DNA of 64,000 bases, from the NCBI RefSeq assembly GCF_002902305.1, contig NZ_PPPX01000016.1:438025-502024 (forward strand). The letters run 5' to 3'. Shown here piece after piece: positions 28,102 to 37,020 of the stretch (the stretch's first letter is position 1; every line of letters begins with the position of its first letter). The stretch comes from Staphylococcus argensis. GTDB lineage: Bacteria > Bacillota > Bacilli > Staphylococcales > Staphylococcaceae. The position numbers and the translations under genes are program-made. The notes beneath the pieces are model-generated. The model was not told the origin of the DNA. It saw only the letters and a program-made list of their open reading frames with translations, and did no database searches.

Positions 28102-28719
28102 TTATTTATCTACTGCATCTGTTTTAATATCTTTAGATTTTAAGAATTTCTTGATCTTCTTCTGTTGTTTACCATTCACATCGCCTGCATATTTCGTAGA
28201 AACATCGACAACATTGAGCTCGTTCTGAGGCTGGTAATCAAGTTCTTCAATATCTTTATCTGCATCTTTAATTGTGCTGTTAAGAGCAGTGAAATATTTA
28301 ATGATACGGTCTACGTTATCTTTATATCCAGCTGGAAGCGTGTTGTTTTTCATATATTTCTCGAAACGTACATCGTTTTTAATAGACAGGTGAGATAGGT
28401 TAGTAAGACGATCTGCTTGTTTATCTGTAATCTTCTTATCCGAACCATACTGTCTATCTAATTTATATTGCATCAAGTATTTATTATCAAGAATATCAGA
28501 GTTCACATCCACATATTTTTGAATCGCTTGATTGGCTTCTTTCTCTGATAACTTTTTACCTTTCGTCTGGTCTTGGAAGATGTCCTTTTCAGATAGTTCT
28601 TTCACGTTTTTAGGCGCGTTTCTAGAACTATGATCTTGGTGATCTTCATCTTTGTTGTTACATGCTGCTAGAGTGAGTGTAAGTATCATTATTAATCCGA
28701 GAATCAGACTTTTCTTCAT
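28102..28719 (-). CDS. NDxxF-motif lipoprotein
   Basis: A 205-aa staphylococcal lipoprotein. Signal peptide 1-19 with lipobox LAAC (lipidated Cys20), then a charged, Lys/Asp-rich helical body. The sequence KNDVRFEKY supplies the NDxxF motif that names the family. Anchored on the outer face of the membrane; function unknown. AGGAG precedes the ATG. Confidence 0.8.
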   Translation of the reverse strand: MKKSLILGLIMILTLTLAACNNKDEDHQDHSSRNAPKNVKELSEKDIFQDQTKGKKLSEKEANQAIQKYVDVNSDILDNKYLMQYKLDRQYGSDKKITDKQADRLTNLSHLSIKNDVRFEKYMKNNTLPAGYKDNVDRIIKYFTALNSTIKDADKDIEELDYQPQNELNVVDVSTKYAGDVNGKQQKKIKKFLKSKDIKTDAVDK

Positions 28720-29050
28720 TGTACAAGAATCTCCTTTAGTGTCCGTAATTACATAAGGTTCGCACCTTTAAGGGTACCATGATTTAGAGGGTAAGAACAT
28801 TAATTTTAACCGCAGATTCATGACATCTTCTTGAACGAATGATGAGTATCATCGCAGTTAAATCTTCTTCATAAAATTAAGACGCATAGAAGAACTTCAC
28901 ATTCTCCTATACGTCTTAGTGCATTTTCTTTAAAATAAAACTGCCGGACGTCTTATTTTCTAAACTTATCAAATTGAATCACGTTACTTTTATGTTTAGA
29001 GGCTTCTTCAAGATTACTATATTTAATATTACTATAAATTAAATTCGTAA
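28720..29050. other. Gap with one hairpin
   Basis: Holds the lipoprotein promoter region and an imperfect stem AAGACG-ATAG / CTAT-CGTCTT (28879-28917), which may be a second terminator of the ahp operon read on the minus strand. Confidence 0.4.
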
Positions 29051-29090
29051 AAAATAAAAAGAGAGCCTCATTCGCTTTGAGACTCTCTTT
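29051..29090 (-). terminator. Terminator of ahpCF
   Basis: GAGAGCCTCA (29061-29070) with TGAGACTCTC (29078-29087); followed on the minus strand by a T-rich run. Confidence 0.85.
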
Positions 29091-29136
29091 ATCAATCGCG
29101 CATATTCGTATTAATAAATGATAGGTGGAATATGCA

Positions 29137-30660
29137 TTAATTACGAATTATATAATCGAATGCATTGAGTGCAGCGTTTGCGCCTGCGCCCATAGAAATA
29201 ATGATTTGTTTGTTGCGATCGTCTGTCACGTCACCAGCTGCAAAGATACCTGGTACGCTTGTGGCATTCTTACGATCAATCATTACTTCGTTACCTTGGT
29301 TTAACTCAACATAGTTGTCGAGCCATTCCGTATTAGGGAGTAAACCGATTTGAACAAAGATTCCGTCGAGTTGAATCTCGTGTTCTTCACCTGTTTCTTT
29401 GTCTTGATATTGAATGCCTGTCACGCTATCTTCACCTAATACTTCAGTAGTTTGGGCATTTTTAACAATCGTTACGTTTGGTAATTCTCTTAAACGTTCT
29501 TGTAATACATTATCTGCTTTCAATTCAGGATTACGTTCGAGTAATGTTACATTTTTAACAATACCTGCTAAATCGATTGCGGCTTCAACACCTGAGTTAC
29601 CTCCGCCGACAACTGCGACATCTTTACCTTCGAATAAAGGACCGTCACAGTGTGGACAGAATGCAACACCTTTGTTAAGCAAACGATCTTCGCCAGGAAT
29701 TTGTAATTTACGCCAACGTGCACCTGTCGCGATAATCACTGTCTTACTCATTAACTTCGCATCATTGTCTAACGTCACTTCAATGCCATCGTCTGTCTTC
29801 TCAATACCTTTAGCTTGAATACCTTTCATCACATCGACGTCATATTGGTTGATGTGATCTTCAAGTGCAGATGAGAACTGAGGTCCTTCTGTTTCTTTCA
29901 CAGTGACAAAGTTCTCGATAGTAGCTGTATCGTTAACTTGGCCACCGATACGGTCAGCGACGATACCTGTACGTAAACCTTTACGTGCTGTGTAAATCGC
30001 TGCAGTACCGCTTGCAGGGCCACCGCCTACGATAAGTACGTCGTAAGGGTCTTTGTCATTGAATTCAGAAGGGTCAGCTTTACTGCCGAGTTGGTTCAGA
30101 ATATCTTGAACAGACATACGTCCGTTGCCGAATTCTTCACCGTTTAAAAAGACAGCAGGCACAGCCATGATATCTTCGGATTCGTCTTTAAAGACTGCAC
30201 CGTCAATCATAGTGTGGGTGATGTTAGGGTTCACGACACTCATCAAGTTGAGTGCTTGGACGACATCTGGACATTTCTGACAAGTCAAACTGACGAATGT
30301 CTCAAAGTGAAGTGGACCTTCTAAAGATTTGATTTGGTTGAGCACACTTTGCTCTTCTTTAGGTGGACGACCACTTACTTGTAGTAGTGCGAGCACGAAA
30401 GAGTTAAATTCATGACCCATTGGGATACCGGCGAAAGTGATGCCAGTATCCTCGTCAGGGCGATTAACAGTGAAACTTGGTGTACGTTTAAGGGATGCCT
30501 CTTCAACTTGGATTTGAGATGACATCGCTGATACTTCGTCTAACAGCGCTTTAAGTTCGTCAGATTTATCATCAGAACCTAAACTTGCGCGTAAGACAAC
30601 GTCACCTTCCATGAGTTGAAGTAATTGTTGTAATTGTGACTTTAACTCATCATTAAGCAT
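29137..30660 (-). CDS. ahpF: Alkyl hydroperoxide reductase subunit F
   Basis: Passes electrons from NADH to AhpC. The 507-aa protein has the N-terminal double-thioredoxin domain with LTCQKCPDV (redox Cys pair near 129/132) and the C-terminal thioredoxin-reductase-like part with [10 protein letters not shown], second redox pair CPHC near 335-338, and NAD motif [10 protein letters not shown]. It lies 16 nt after ahpC in one operon under the PerR box. Confidence 0.97.
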   Translation of the reverse strand: MLNDELKSQLQQLLQLMEGDVVLRASLGSDDKSDELKALLDEVSAMSSQIQVEEASLKRTPSFTVNRPDEDTGITFAGIPMGHEFNSFVLALLQVSGRPPKEEQSVLNQIKSLEGPLHFETFVSLTCQKCPDVVQALNLMSVVNPNITHTMIDGAVFKDESEDIMAVPAVFLNGEEFGNGRMSVQDILNQLGSKADPSEFNDKDPYDVLIVGGGPASGTAAIYTARKGLRTGIVADRIGGQVNDTATIENFVTVKETEGPQFSSALEDHINQYDVDVMKGIQAKGIEKTDDGIEVTLDNDAKLMSKTVIIATGARWRKLQIPGEDRLLNKGVAFCPHCDGPLFEGKDVAVVGGGNSGVEAAIDLAGIVKNVTLLERNPELKADNVLQERLRELPNVTIVKNAQTTEVLGEDSVTGIQYQDKETGEEHEIQLDGIFVQIGLLPNTEWLDNYVELNQGNEVMIDRKNATSVPGIFAAGDVTDDRNKQIIISMGAGANAALNAFDYIIRN

Positions 30661-30676
30661 TTAAATCAATGCCTCC

Positions 30677-31246
30677 TTAGATCTTACCAACTAAATCAAG
30701 GCCTGGTTGTAATGTTTCAGAACCTTCTTCCCATTTAGCTGGGCAAACTTCGCCTGGGTTCTTACGTACGTATTGAGCAGCTTTAATCTTACGTACTAAT
30801 GTGCTTGCGTCACGGCCGATACCTTCAGCATTGATTTCAGCAGCTTGTACCACGCCGTCTGGGTCGATGATGAATGTACCACGGTTAGCTACGCCGCCTT
30901 CTTCGTCTAACACGTCGAAGTTACGAGTGATAGTTTGAGAAGGGTCACCGATCATTGGGTATTGTACTTTGTTGATTGCTTCTGAATGATCGTGCCAAGC
31001 TTTGTGTACGAAATGAGTATCTGTTGATACAGAGTAAACATTTACGCCAAGTTCTTGTAATTTGTCGTATTGATTTTGTAAGTCTTCTAATTCTGTAGGA
31101 CATACGAATGAGAAGTCAGCAGGGTAGAAGCAAAGGATACTCCAAGAACCTTTTAAATCTTCATCTGATACTTCGAAGAATTCGTCTTTCTTAGGATCAT
31201 AAGCGTTCGCTGTGAATGGTAAGATTTCTTTATTGATTAAAGACAT
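30677..31246 (-). CDS. ahpC: Peroxiredoxin AhpC
   Basis: A 189-aa 2-Cys peroxiredoxin that reduces hydrogen and organic peroxides. The peroxidatic Cys49 is in FVCPTE, the resolving Cys168 in GEVCPAKW. A further Cys39 ([12 protein letters not shown]) sits in the active-site strand. The start follows a GGAGGAT-type ribosome site. First gene of ahpCF. Confidence 0.97.
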   Translation of the reverse strand: MSLINKEILPFTANAYDPKKDEFFEVSDEDLKGSWSILCFYPADFSFVCPTELEDLQNQYDKLQELGVNVYSVSTDTHFVHKAWHDHSEAINKVQYPMIGDPSQTITRNFDVLDEEGGVANRGTFIIDPDGVVQAAEINAEGIGRDASTLVRKIKAAQYVRKNPGEVCPAKWEEGSETLQPGLDLVGKI

Positions 31247-31318
31247 AGATAAACATCCTCCTGTTTCGTAATCTGTTTTTTTGAATTAGAATTACCAAGC
31301 CTTGTTATTAACGCTTGT

Positions 31319-31375
31319 TTATAATAATTCTAATCTCTTAAGTCTAATTATCACATGGTAATATCAATTCGTCAA
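31319..31375 (-). promoter_or_regulatory. ahpC promoter with PerR box
   Basis: Minus strand: -35 TTGACG (31370-31375), 17-bp spacer, -10 GATAAT (31347-31352). Downstream at 31319-31333 is the palindrome TTAGAATTATTATAA, 14 of 15 to the PerR consensus. PerR with Fe or Mn would repress until peroxide oxidises it. Confidence 0.88.
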
Positions 31376-31782
31376 TATAAGCGCTTTTGAGTAAAAGTGT
31401 TGAAATGATAGGAATTTTAAATGTCTCTTAACAGAATTTAACCTCGTTTAACAAAATTATCATAAATTCTAAGAGAAATCGTGATGATTGAGACGGAATT
31501 TCAATTAGAGATAGTGATTCTCAACTGAGGGTGCATCTGAGACAAATTGTAAATATCTAATTTTTAATGTTAAAACGCTCGTTTACTTGGGAGCAGGACA
31601 GAAATCTGGTTGCTTTCGTAGTACCTCACCTGTAAGAAGAGCTAAGTTTCATAAGAGTTTAAGCCATTAAGAAGTCAGATAGCTACTACGTTTTTTAACT
31701 CGTCTAAATTACGAATCCATCATAATATAAACAATAAGTCGTCTAATCTCTTAGTCTTAGGTTAATTAAAGAAATTTTAGAT
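31376..31782. other. Gap between ahpC promoter and ABC operon end
   Basis: Contains a half copy of the dispersed GAGCAGGACAGAAATC sequence (31591-31612) and a poor Fur-like sequence (12 of 15, 31509-31523). No ORF with a ribosome site and no clear terminator for the ABC operon were found. Confidence 0.4.
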
Positions 31783-32487
31783 TTAATTCTTACGAAATCT
31801 ATACCGATGACAACCTAACATAAAAATCAAACTAACAATCAACCATATTATTAAATATATAAAATTAAAATAATGCTGATGTTCAATTTCTAATGTGAGA
31901 TTTCCGGGTAGGTATTTGCTAAATTGCTTTAAAGAACTTAAAGATTTCATTTCTGGCATCGCTGTAAATAATGACATCATTCCAAATAAAAACAAAGAAA
32001 TTAAATTGAAAAAAGTAGCCTTTCCTATGGTTTGGGCTAGGAATCCAAATCCTACACCAATGCAAGAATAAATAAAATAAATTAATACTATTCCTATATA
32101 TGTGGACCATCTCAAGTAAAGAGGGTGGTTAAATATAAAAAGGCTAATTATTATTGATAATAATGTAATGATTAATATAATAAATATTTTAGAGATAATA
32201 ATTTCAATTAAAGAAGCGGGTGTTTTAATTAATCCTTTAAGCGTTCCTTTATCATTCTCTTCAGCGAATAAATTCATTAACGTCGATAAACTAATCATTA
32301 CAAGAGTAAGATTGATAAGCATCAGTTGAAACATTTGAAGTATATTTTCGGGTATATCTTTACCGAAGGCAACACGCCACATATAAGATAGTCCAATTAT
32401 GACGATAGGCATTAATATGATAGAAGGATTTCTGATTGCCTCTTTGAAATCTTTTTCAAGTAAAGCAGACATTCTCTGAGCATTCAT
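31783..32487 (-). CDS. ABC-2 type transporter permease
   Basis: A 234-aa membrane protein with six predicted helices in the ABC-2 pattern (FKEAIRNPSIILMPIVIIGL; inner NLFAEENDKGTLKGLIKTP loop that contacts the ATPase). It starts 1 nt after the ATPase stop codon, with the ribosome site inside that gene. Probably exports a drug, lipid or peptide. More AT-rich than the surrounding core genes, which hints at acquisition. Confidence 0.82.
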   Translation of the reverse strand: MNAQRMSALLEKDFKEAIRNPSIILMPIVIIGLSYMWRVAFGKDIPENILQMFQLMLINLTLVMISLSTLMNLFAEENDKGTLKGLIKTPASLIEIIISKIFIILIITLLSIIISLFIFNHPLYLRWSTYIGIVLIYFIYSCIGVGFGFLAQTIGKATFFNLISLFLFGMMSLFTAMPEMKSLSSLKQFSKYLPGNLTLEIEHQHYFNFIYLIIWLIVSLIFMLGCHRYRFRKN

Positions 32488-32488
32488 A

Positions 32489-33337
32489 CTAAACTAACTC
32501 CTTTCCGGTAACTTTAATAAAGATTTCATCAAGATGTGGTAAATCTGTAGATATATACTTTAGATTATTGTCGTGTATTAAAGTTTTAATATATTCTCCG
32601 GTTTCTTCTGTAAGTGGTAAATATTTAATCTCATTCTTACAATTGATGACTTTAATTTGTTGGTTACTAAAGCGATATCTTAAATTTTCGGGTGTATCTA
32701 ATAGCTGTATTCTACCCTCATTGAGTAGAGCAACACGATGACAGAGTTTAGTTGCTTCCTCCATATTGTGAGTAGTTAGAAAGATAGTCGTACCTTGTTT
32801 ATTTAGTTGAACTAACCCTTTATGAATATATTCCATTGTTGTAGGGTCTAGAGAAGCTGTGGGCTCATCTAAAAAGAGCAGTTCCGGGTTGTGTAGTAAA
32901 GATCTTCCTAAAAGGACACGTTGTTTCATTCCTTTAGAAAGGTTCTTGAATAGTGTTTTCTTCTCTTTGTTTAAATTAATAAAGTCGAGAATTTCTTCAG
33001 CCTTTTTTATTGATTGGTTATATAATTTAGCAAATATTTTTAAATTGTCCCACACGCTTAGTCGTTGGTATGCTGTGCTCTCATCGGAAAGTATACCGAT
33101 TTTAGATAAAAAAGCTTTATTTCCAATACTACTTCCCGTAAAGTCCATCACATTTAGACTGCCCTTAGACGGAACGGTGTTTCCTGTAAGCATATTAATT
33201 GTAGTAGTTTTTCCAGCTCCACTTGGACCTAGAAATCCAAAAATTTCTCCACGCTTAACTTTAAAATCAAGATGCTCAATAGCCACCTTATTTCCGAATC
33301 TCTTACTTATATCTGACATGTGTATAATATTATTCAA
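32489..33337 (-). CDS. ABC transporter ATP-binding protein
   Basis: A 282-aa ATPase: Walker A GPSGAGKTT (38-46), signature LSKGMKQRV, Walker B LLFLDEP and the H-loop TTH, followed by a C-terminal regulatory part, as in drug- and bacteriocin-exporting ABC-2 systems. TTG at 33337 is preferred because AAAGGAGG lies about 9 nt upstream; the next ATG is too far. Middle gene of the lytTR-ATPase-permease operon. Its ribosome site lies in the stem described at 33344-33406. Confidence 0.87.
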   Translation of the reverse strand: MNNIIHMSDISKRFGNKVAIEHLDFKVKRGEIFGFLGPSGAGKTTTINMLTGNTVPSKGSLNVMDFTGSSIGNKAFLSKIGILSDESTAYQRLSVWDNLKIFAKLYNQSIKKAEEILDFINLNKEKKTLFKNLSKGMKQRVLLGRSLLHNPELLFLDEPTASLDPTTMEYIHKGLVQLNKQGTTIFLTTHNMEEATKLCHRVALLNEGRIQLLDTPENLRYRFSNQQIKVINCKNEIKYLPLTEETGEYIKTLIHDNNLKYISTDLPHLDEIFIKVTGKELV

Positions 33338-33343
33338 AAAAGT

Positions 33344-33406
33344 CGCCTCCTTTTTTCTAACTTCAAAGTAATTTATGAATACTAAGAAGTCTATAAAAGG
33401 AAGGCG
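33344..33406 (-). promoter_or_regulatory. Hairpin that encloses the ribosome site of the ABC ATPase
   Basis: Minus-strand CGCCTTCCTTTT (33395-33406) pairs with AAAAGGAGGCG (33344-33355 region, which holds the AGGAGG ribosome site) with one bulge. Inside, ACTTC (33386-33390) pairs with GAAGT (33360-33364). The structure would hide the ribosome site and reduce translation of the transporter unless opened. Confidence 0.55.
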
Positions 33407-33435
33407 AAATGTACTGTTATAATTATAAATTGTAA

Positions 33436-34356
33436 CTATGAGATATCGAAGAATCGTTCTATATCCTTAGATTTCTGACGCGATAAAGGGACAAGAGTAT
33501 CTTTATCATGATTGAGACGTATAGAGTAATTATTTTTAGACCAAGAAATAACTTCACTTACTTTTTGCAAGTTAACAATATATGAACGATGGCATCTATA
33601 AAATCCATATGGCTCTACTTTGTCAGATATAGATTGAAGTGTATCATCGTAAACGTATTCCTCATTATTAATATAAATAATAACCTTTCCATTCTGGCTC
33701 TCTATAAAATCTATATCTATTGGATCAATGAATAAAGTTTTCTCACGTGTTTTAACCACTAGTCTTCTCAATTTTAGATTTTTTACAGCGTAATCATCTT
33801 CTTGTACTTTTGAATGATTATCTTCAAAGGTAGATATTGGCTTTATGATATCTCTATTTAATCTATAACAACAATCTGTAATGAGTAAAGCTTCTTTTGC
33901 ATTGTTTGTTAAGACCATTATAGAGGATGACTCACCGTACTTTTTCAATAAGCTGATTACTAATTGAGTTCCATTTATACTCAAATTTTGAAGAGGCTCT
34001 TTAATGATAAATGTAGGATGTGGATGTATTAGGATTTGGGTGAGAACTAAACGTTTATATACATCATGATTAATATTTTTAACCCAGTGTCGACTTTGTT
34101 CATTTAAATGAAATAGCTTTAAAATTTCTTCAACTGAGTAGGAGGAATTAAACCATTTTATCCAGAATTTAATAATCTCTCTAACGCTAAGTCGTTCAGG
34201 TAGGGGGTGTTCAAAATCTATAAATGAAATCGAAGAATTATCTCGATTATAATTTAATAAATCCTCTTGATATTGACGCTCAGTAACAATTGTTGTGAGA
34301 TTTGGTGGTATAGTGAATTTTTTATTTGGGTTAATATAGAGTGTCTGTTCAGTCAT
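33436..34356 (-). CDS. LytTR regulator fused to a degenerate ABC ATPase domain
   Basis: A 306-aa protein. Residues 1-165 follow the order of an ABC nucleotide-binding domain but without Walker A. The signature is replaced by NINHDVYKR (94-102), Walker B by TFIIKEP (115-121), and the H-loop by MVLTNNA. Residues 200-305 are a complete LytTR DNA-binding domain (FIESQNGKVIIYINNEEYVY; YRCHRSYIVNL). It is first in an operon with a true ABC exporter. The pseudo-ATPase could contact the permease or the real ATPase and report transporter activity to DNA; that is inference. ABC-LytTR fusions have been noted before in Firmicutes, from memory. Confidence 0.78.
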   Translation of the reverse strand: MTEQTLYINPNKKFTIPPNLTTIVTERQYQEDLLNYNRDNSSISFIDFEHPLPERLSVREIIKFWIKWFNSSYSVEEILKLFHLNEQSRHWVKNINHDVYKRLVLTQILIHPHPTFIIKEPLQNLSINGTQLVISLLKKYGESSSIMVLTNNAKEALLITDCCYRLNRDIIKPISTFEDNHSKVQEDDYAVKNLKLRRLVVKTREKTLFIDPIDIDFIESQNGKVIIYINNEEYVYDDTLQSISDKVEPYGFYRCHRSYIVNLQKVSEVISWSKNNYSIRLNHDKDTLVPLSRQKSKDIERFFDIS

Positions 34357-34416
34357 TTCAATTCTCTCCGATAAAATTAATCATTGTATCATGCGAAATT
34401 ACTTTAAGTTTAACAT

Positions 34417-34453
34417 AAAAAAACACGACAACCCTCATCTACGGGCTGCCGCG
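34417..34453 (-). terminator. Terminator of the catalase gene
   Basis: Minus-strand GC-rich stem (CGCGGCAGCCC with GGGTTGTCGTG, wobbles included) followed by seven T. Confidence 0.75.
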
Positions 34454-34470
34454 TTTCACTATCATCTCGC

Positions 34471-36468
34471 TTATCTTTCTCGATCCCAATAACGTACACG
34501 TTCGAATGCTTGAACGATAGCTGTTGGGTCGTCAGAAGTGATGACACCTGGCGCGTCAAAGTTCACTTTACTATTAGCCATTTGTTCTTTCGCTTTCTCA
34601 TTTACAACAATTGGTTTGTTGTGTTTGTAAGCGAGTTCCGCAAACTCTTCAGCTGCAGGATGCATATCTGAACCATCTGAGATCACGATCAAGCTATCGA
34701 AGAGTGTTGGATGTGCAGTGTCATATGTTTCAGTGATACCGAAGTCTTCTGAAATTGCTTTAGGGTGCGGACCGACAAAGGCATAGTTAAGATGCTTGTC
34801 TGCAAAGACTTGCGCATAAGATTTCAATGTTTCTTCACTGATATCACCGTTTGTCGCTACTGCTACTGAGTGACCTTCGAGTGGAATGTTGTATTTCGTC
34901 ATTGTAAGTTGACTATCTTTCGCATCTGTTTGAACTTCTTCATTCTCTTCAGGAAGTTCAACACCAACATTCTCTGCAACGCGTTCTGCGAGTTCACGGT
35001 CAACTTTATTCAATTGATTTACCGCATTTTGCTTAACGCCAATGTCTTTACATTTACCGATTTCGAATGAGAAACCATCAACAGTATGATCGAATTCAGG
35101 TTGCGTTAAACTGTTGAGATACAGTTTCGCTTGAGTGTAGTAGTCTTTAAAGCTTTCACTACGTTTGCGAATCTTGCGACCTTCTACTTTCTCTTGATAG
35201 TGCTCATAACCGCCTTCTTCACGTGGTGTCGTATGAGGGTCATTGTTGTTAAGGTAGTTTTTATGATAAGCTGTTTGACCTTCGTGCTTGTTCATTTGAT
35301 GCATACCGTCACGTTGGTTATTATGCACTTCGTTTACTGGGCGGTTGATAGGGATTTGGTTAAAATTAGGTCCGCCAAGTCTTGAAATTTGTGTATCTGT
35401 GTATGAGAATAAACGACCTTGTAATAATGGGTCATTTGAGAAGTCGATACCAGGAACGATATGACCAGGGTGGAAAGCAGCTTGTTCTGTTTCATCAAAG
35501 ACGTTCGTTACGTTTTGATTTAAAGTCATCTTACCTACGATCTTCACAGGAACTTGATCTTCTGGCCAAATCTTAGTTGGATCTAAGATATCAAAGTCGA
35601 AATCAAATTCTTGTTCTGGACGGATGATTTGTAAGCCTAACTCCCATTCAGGGTAGTCGCCTTTCTCGATAGATTCGTATAAATCTTTACGGTGGAAGTC
35701 GACATCTTTACCGTGAAGGATTTGCGCTTCGTCCCAAACTAGAGATTCAAGACCTTGTTTCGGTTTCCAATGGAATTTCACGAAGTAAGATTGACCTTCT
35801 TTATTCACTAAGCGGAATGTGTGAATGCCGAAACCTTCCATTTGTCTGAAGTTCTTAGGAATACCGCGGTCACTCATTGCCCACACTGCAGTATGAGTAG
35901 ACTCAGGGTTCTGAGCGAAGAAATCCCAGAATGTATCGTGCGCTGAACCACCTTGAGGTACTTCGTTATGAGGTTCAGGTTTAACCGCATGAATTAAATC
36001 AGGGAATTTAATTGCATCTTGGATAAAGAAGACTGGAATATTATTACCTACGAGGTCAAAGATACCTTCGTCAGTGTAGAATTTCGTCGCGAAACCGCGT
36101 ACGTCACGCACTGTATCAGGTGAACCTTTAGAACCTTGAACAGTTGAGAATCTTACAAAGACAGGTGTTGTTTTTTCAGGATGAGTTAAGAAATCAGCTG
36201 ATGTATATTCAGATAAGTCCTCATATACTTGGAACTCACCGTGTGCACCGAAACCACGCGCGTGCACGATACGTTCAGGAATACGTTCGTGGTCGAAATG
36301 CATGATTTTTTCTCTGAAATGGAAGTCTTCAAGTAGACTTGGACCACGATCGCCGACTGTTAATGTGTTTTCATCTTCACTAATTTTCACGCCATTGTTC
36401 GTCGTCATGGCTTGTTGATCATTATTTTTACGAAATTGTTGCAATTGTTCTTGCTTTTTATTAGACAT
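34471..36468 (-). CDS. katE: Large-subunit (clade II) monofunctional catalase
   Basis: A 665-aa haem catalase. The core (about 40-515) has VHARGFGAHG with the catalytic His, VGNNIPVFF with Asn, and the haem-ligand Tyr in LFSYTDTQISRLG. A C-terminal flavodoxin-like domain (about 520-665; SVAVATNGDISEETL, LIVISDGSDMHP) marks the large-subunit class, unlike the roughly 505-aa KatA of S. aureus. AGGAATAG precedes the ATG. A sigma-B-like promoter, GTTTTG-N14-GGAATA (36497-36522), lies just upstream; its -10 match is weak. Confidence 0.92.
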   Translation of the reverse strand: MSNKKQEQLQQFRKNNDQQAMTTNNGVKISEDENTLTVGDRGPSLLEDFHFREKIMHFDHERIPERIVHARGFGAHGEFQVYEDLSEYTSADFLTHPEKTTPVFVRFSTVQGSKGSPDTVRDVRGFATKFYTDEGIFDLVGNNIPVFFIQDAIKFPDLIHAVKPEPHNEVPQGGSAHDTFWDFFAQNPESTHTAVWAMSDRGIPKNFRQMEGFGIHTFRLVNKEGQSYFVKFHWKPKQGLESLVWDEAQILHGKDVDFHRKDLYESIEKGDYPEWELGLQIIRPEQEFDFDFDILDPTKIWPEDQVPVKIVGKMTLNQNVTNVFDETEQAAFHPGHIVPGIDFSNDPLLQGRLFSYTDTQISRLGGPNFNQIPINRPVNEVHNNQRDGMHQMNKHEGQTAYHKNYLNNNDPHTTPREEGGYEHYQEKVEGRKIRKRSESFKDYYTQAKLYLNSLTQPEFDHTVDGFSFEIGKCKDIGVKQNAVNQLNKVDRELAERVAENVGVELPEENEEVQTDAKDSQLTMTKYNIPLEGHSVAVATNGDISEETLKSYAQVFADKHLNYAFVGPHPKAISEDFGITETYDTAHPTLFDSLIVISDGSDMHPAAEEFAELAYKHNKPIVVNEKAKEQMANSKVNFDAPGVITSDDPTAIVQAFERVRYWDRER

Positions 36469-36680
36469 ACTATTCCTCCACTTTCTTACTCTTTTTTATT
36501 CCACGATTATTAAAAACAAAACGTTATTCAAAGCGACAGTGAATTGAAATGGAGAGTTATTCGTTGTGTGATTAAAAGGTTTGTTTGCTAGTTGTCGAAT
36601 ACTTTTACAATTGATATAAAAATACCCAGCTAAGACTGCAATAGCTGAGTACTAAAGAATATAGTATATTTTGTTTTTTT
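36469..36680. other. Catalase promoter region
   Basis: Carries the weak sigma-B-like promoter at 36497-36522 (minus strand) and a small hairpin CAGCTA/TAGCTG near 36629-36650. No PerR box of good quality was found here, in contrast to ahpC. Confidence 0.4.
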
Positions 36681-36791
36681 GACGAGCTTTCGCTTGCTTA
36701 GGGGGCTGCATTCAACTAATTCTTATCGCTCAAAGAGCTCTAAGAATGGATTTTCATTGCAGCCTTAATCCCTCAAGCGTCTCAAGCCGTC
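36681..36791. repeat. 111-bp long imperfect inverted repeat
   Basis: Outer to inner, GACG, GCTT, CGCTTG, AGGG and GGCTGCA (36681-36710) pair with TGCAGCC, CCCT, CAAGCG, AAGC and CGTC (36758-36791), about 25 bp with short bulges. An inner stem ATTCTTA (36719-36725) pairs with TAAGAAT (36741-36747). There is no run of T at either end as in a terminator. It could be a small MITE-like element or a structured RNA. Confidence 0.6.
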
Positions 36792-36967
36792 TTTAAAACA
36801 AAGGTTAATATAGTTATTTAAAGAAATATTAATAGTTTTTGCTTAGTAGTATTACAAGAATAAAATTGCCTAGAATATCTACTCAATTCAAAAAATTAAC
36901 TTACTTCATTACAATCACAATGGATTAAATTCAACCTTGTCTTTGTCTTTTATTTAAGAGTAATAAA

Positions 36968-37012
36968 AGAGAATGAAACAGAAATCTATTTAATTTCATT
37001 GTTTCATTCTCT
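36968..37012 (-). terminator. Terminator of the hydratase-like gene
   Basis: AGAGAATGAAACA (36968-36980) pairs perfectly with its complement at 37000-37012. The loop begins GAAATC, like the dispersed GGACAGAAATC family. Confidence 0.8.
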
Positions 37013-37020
37013 CAAAAACA

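Noticed and set aside
31509-31523. Fur-like sequence, 12 of 15
   Set aside because: Three mismatches and no gene start nearby.
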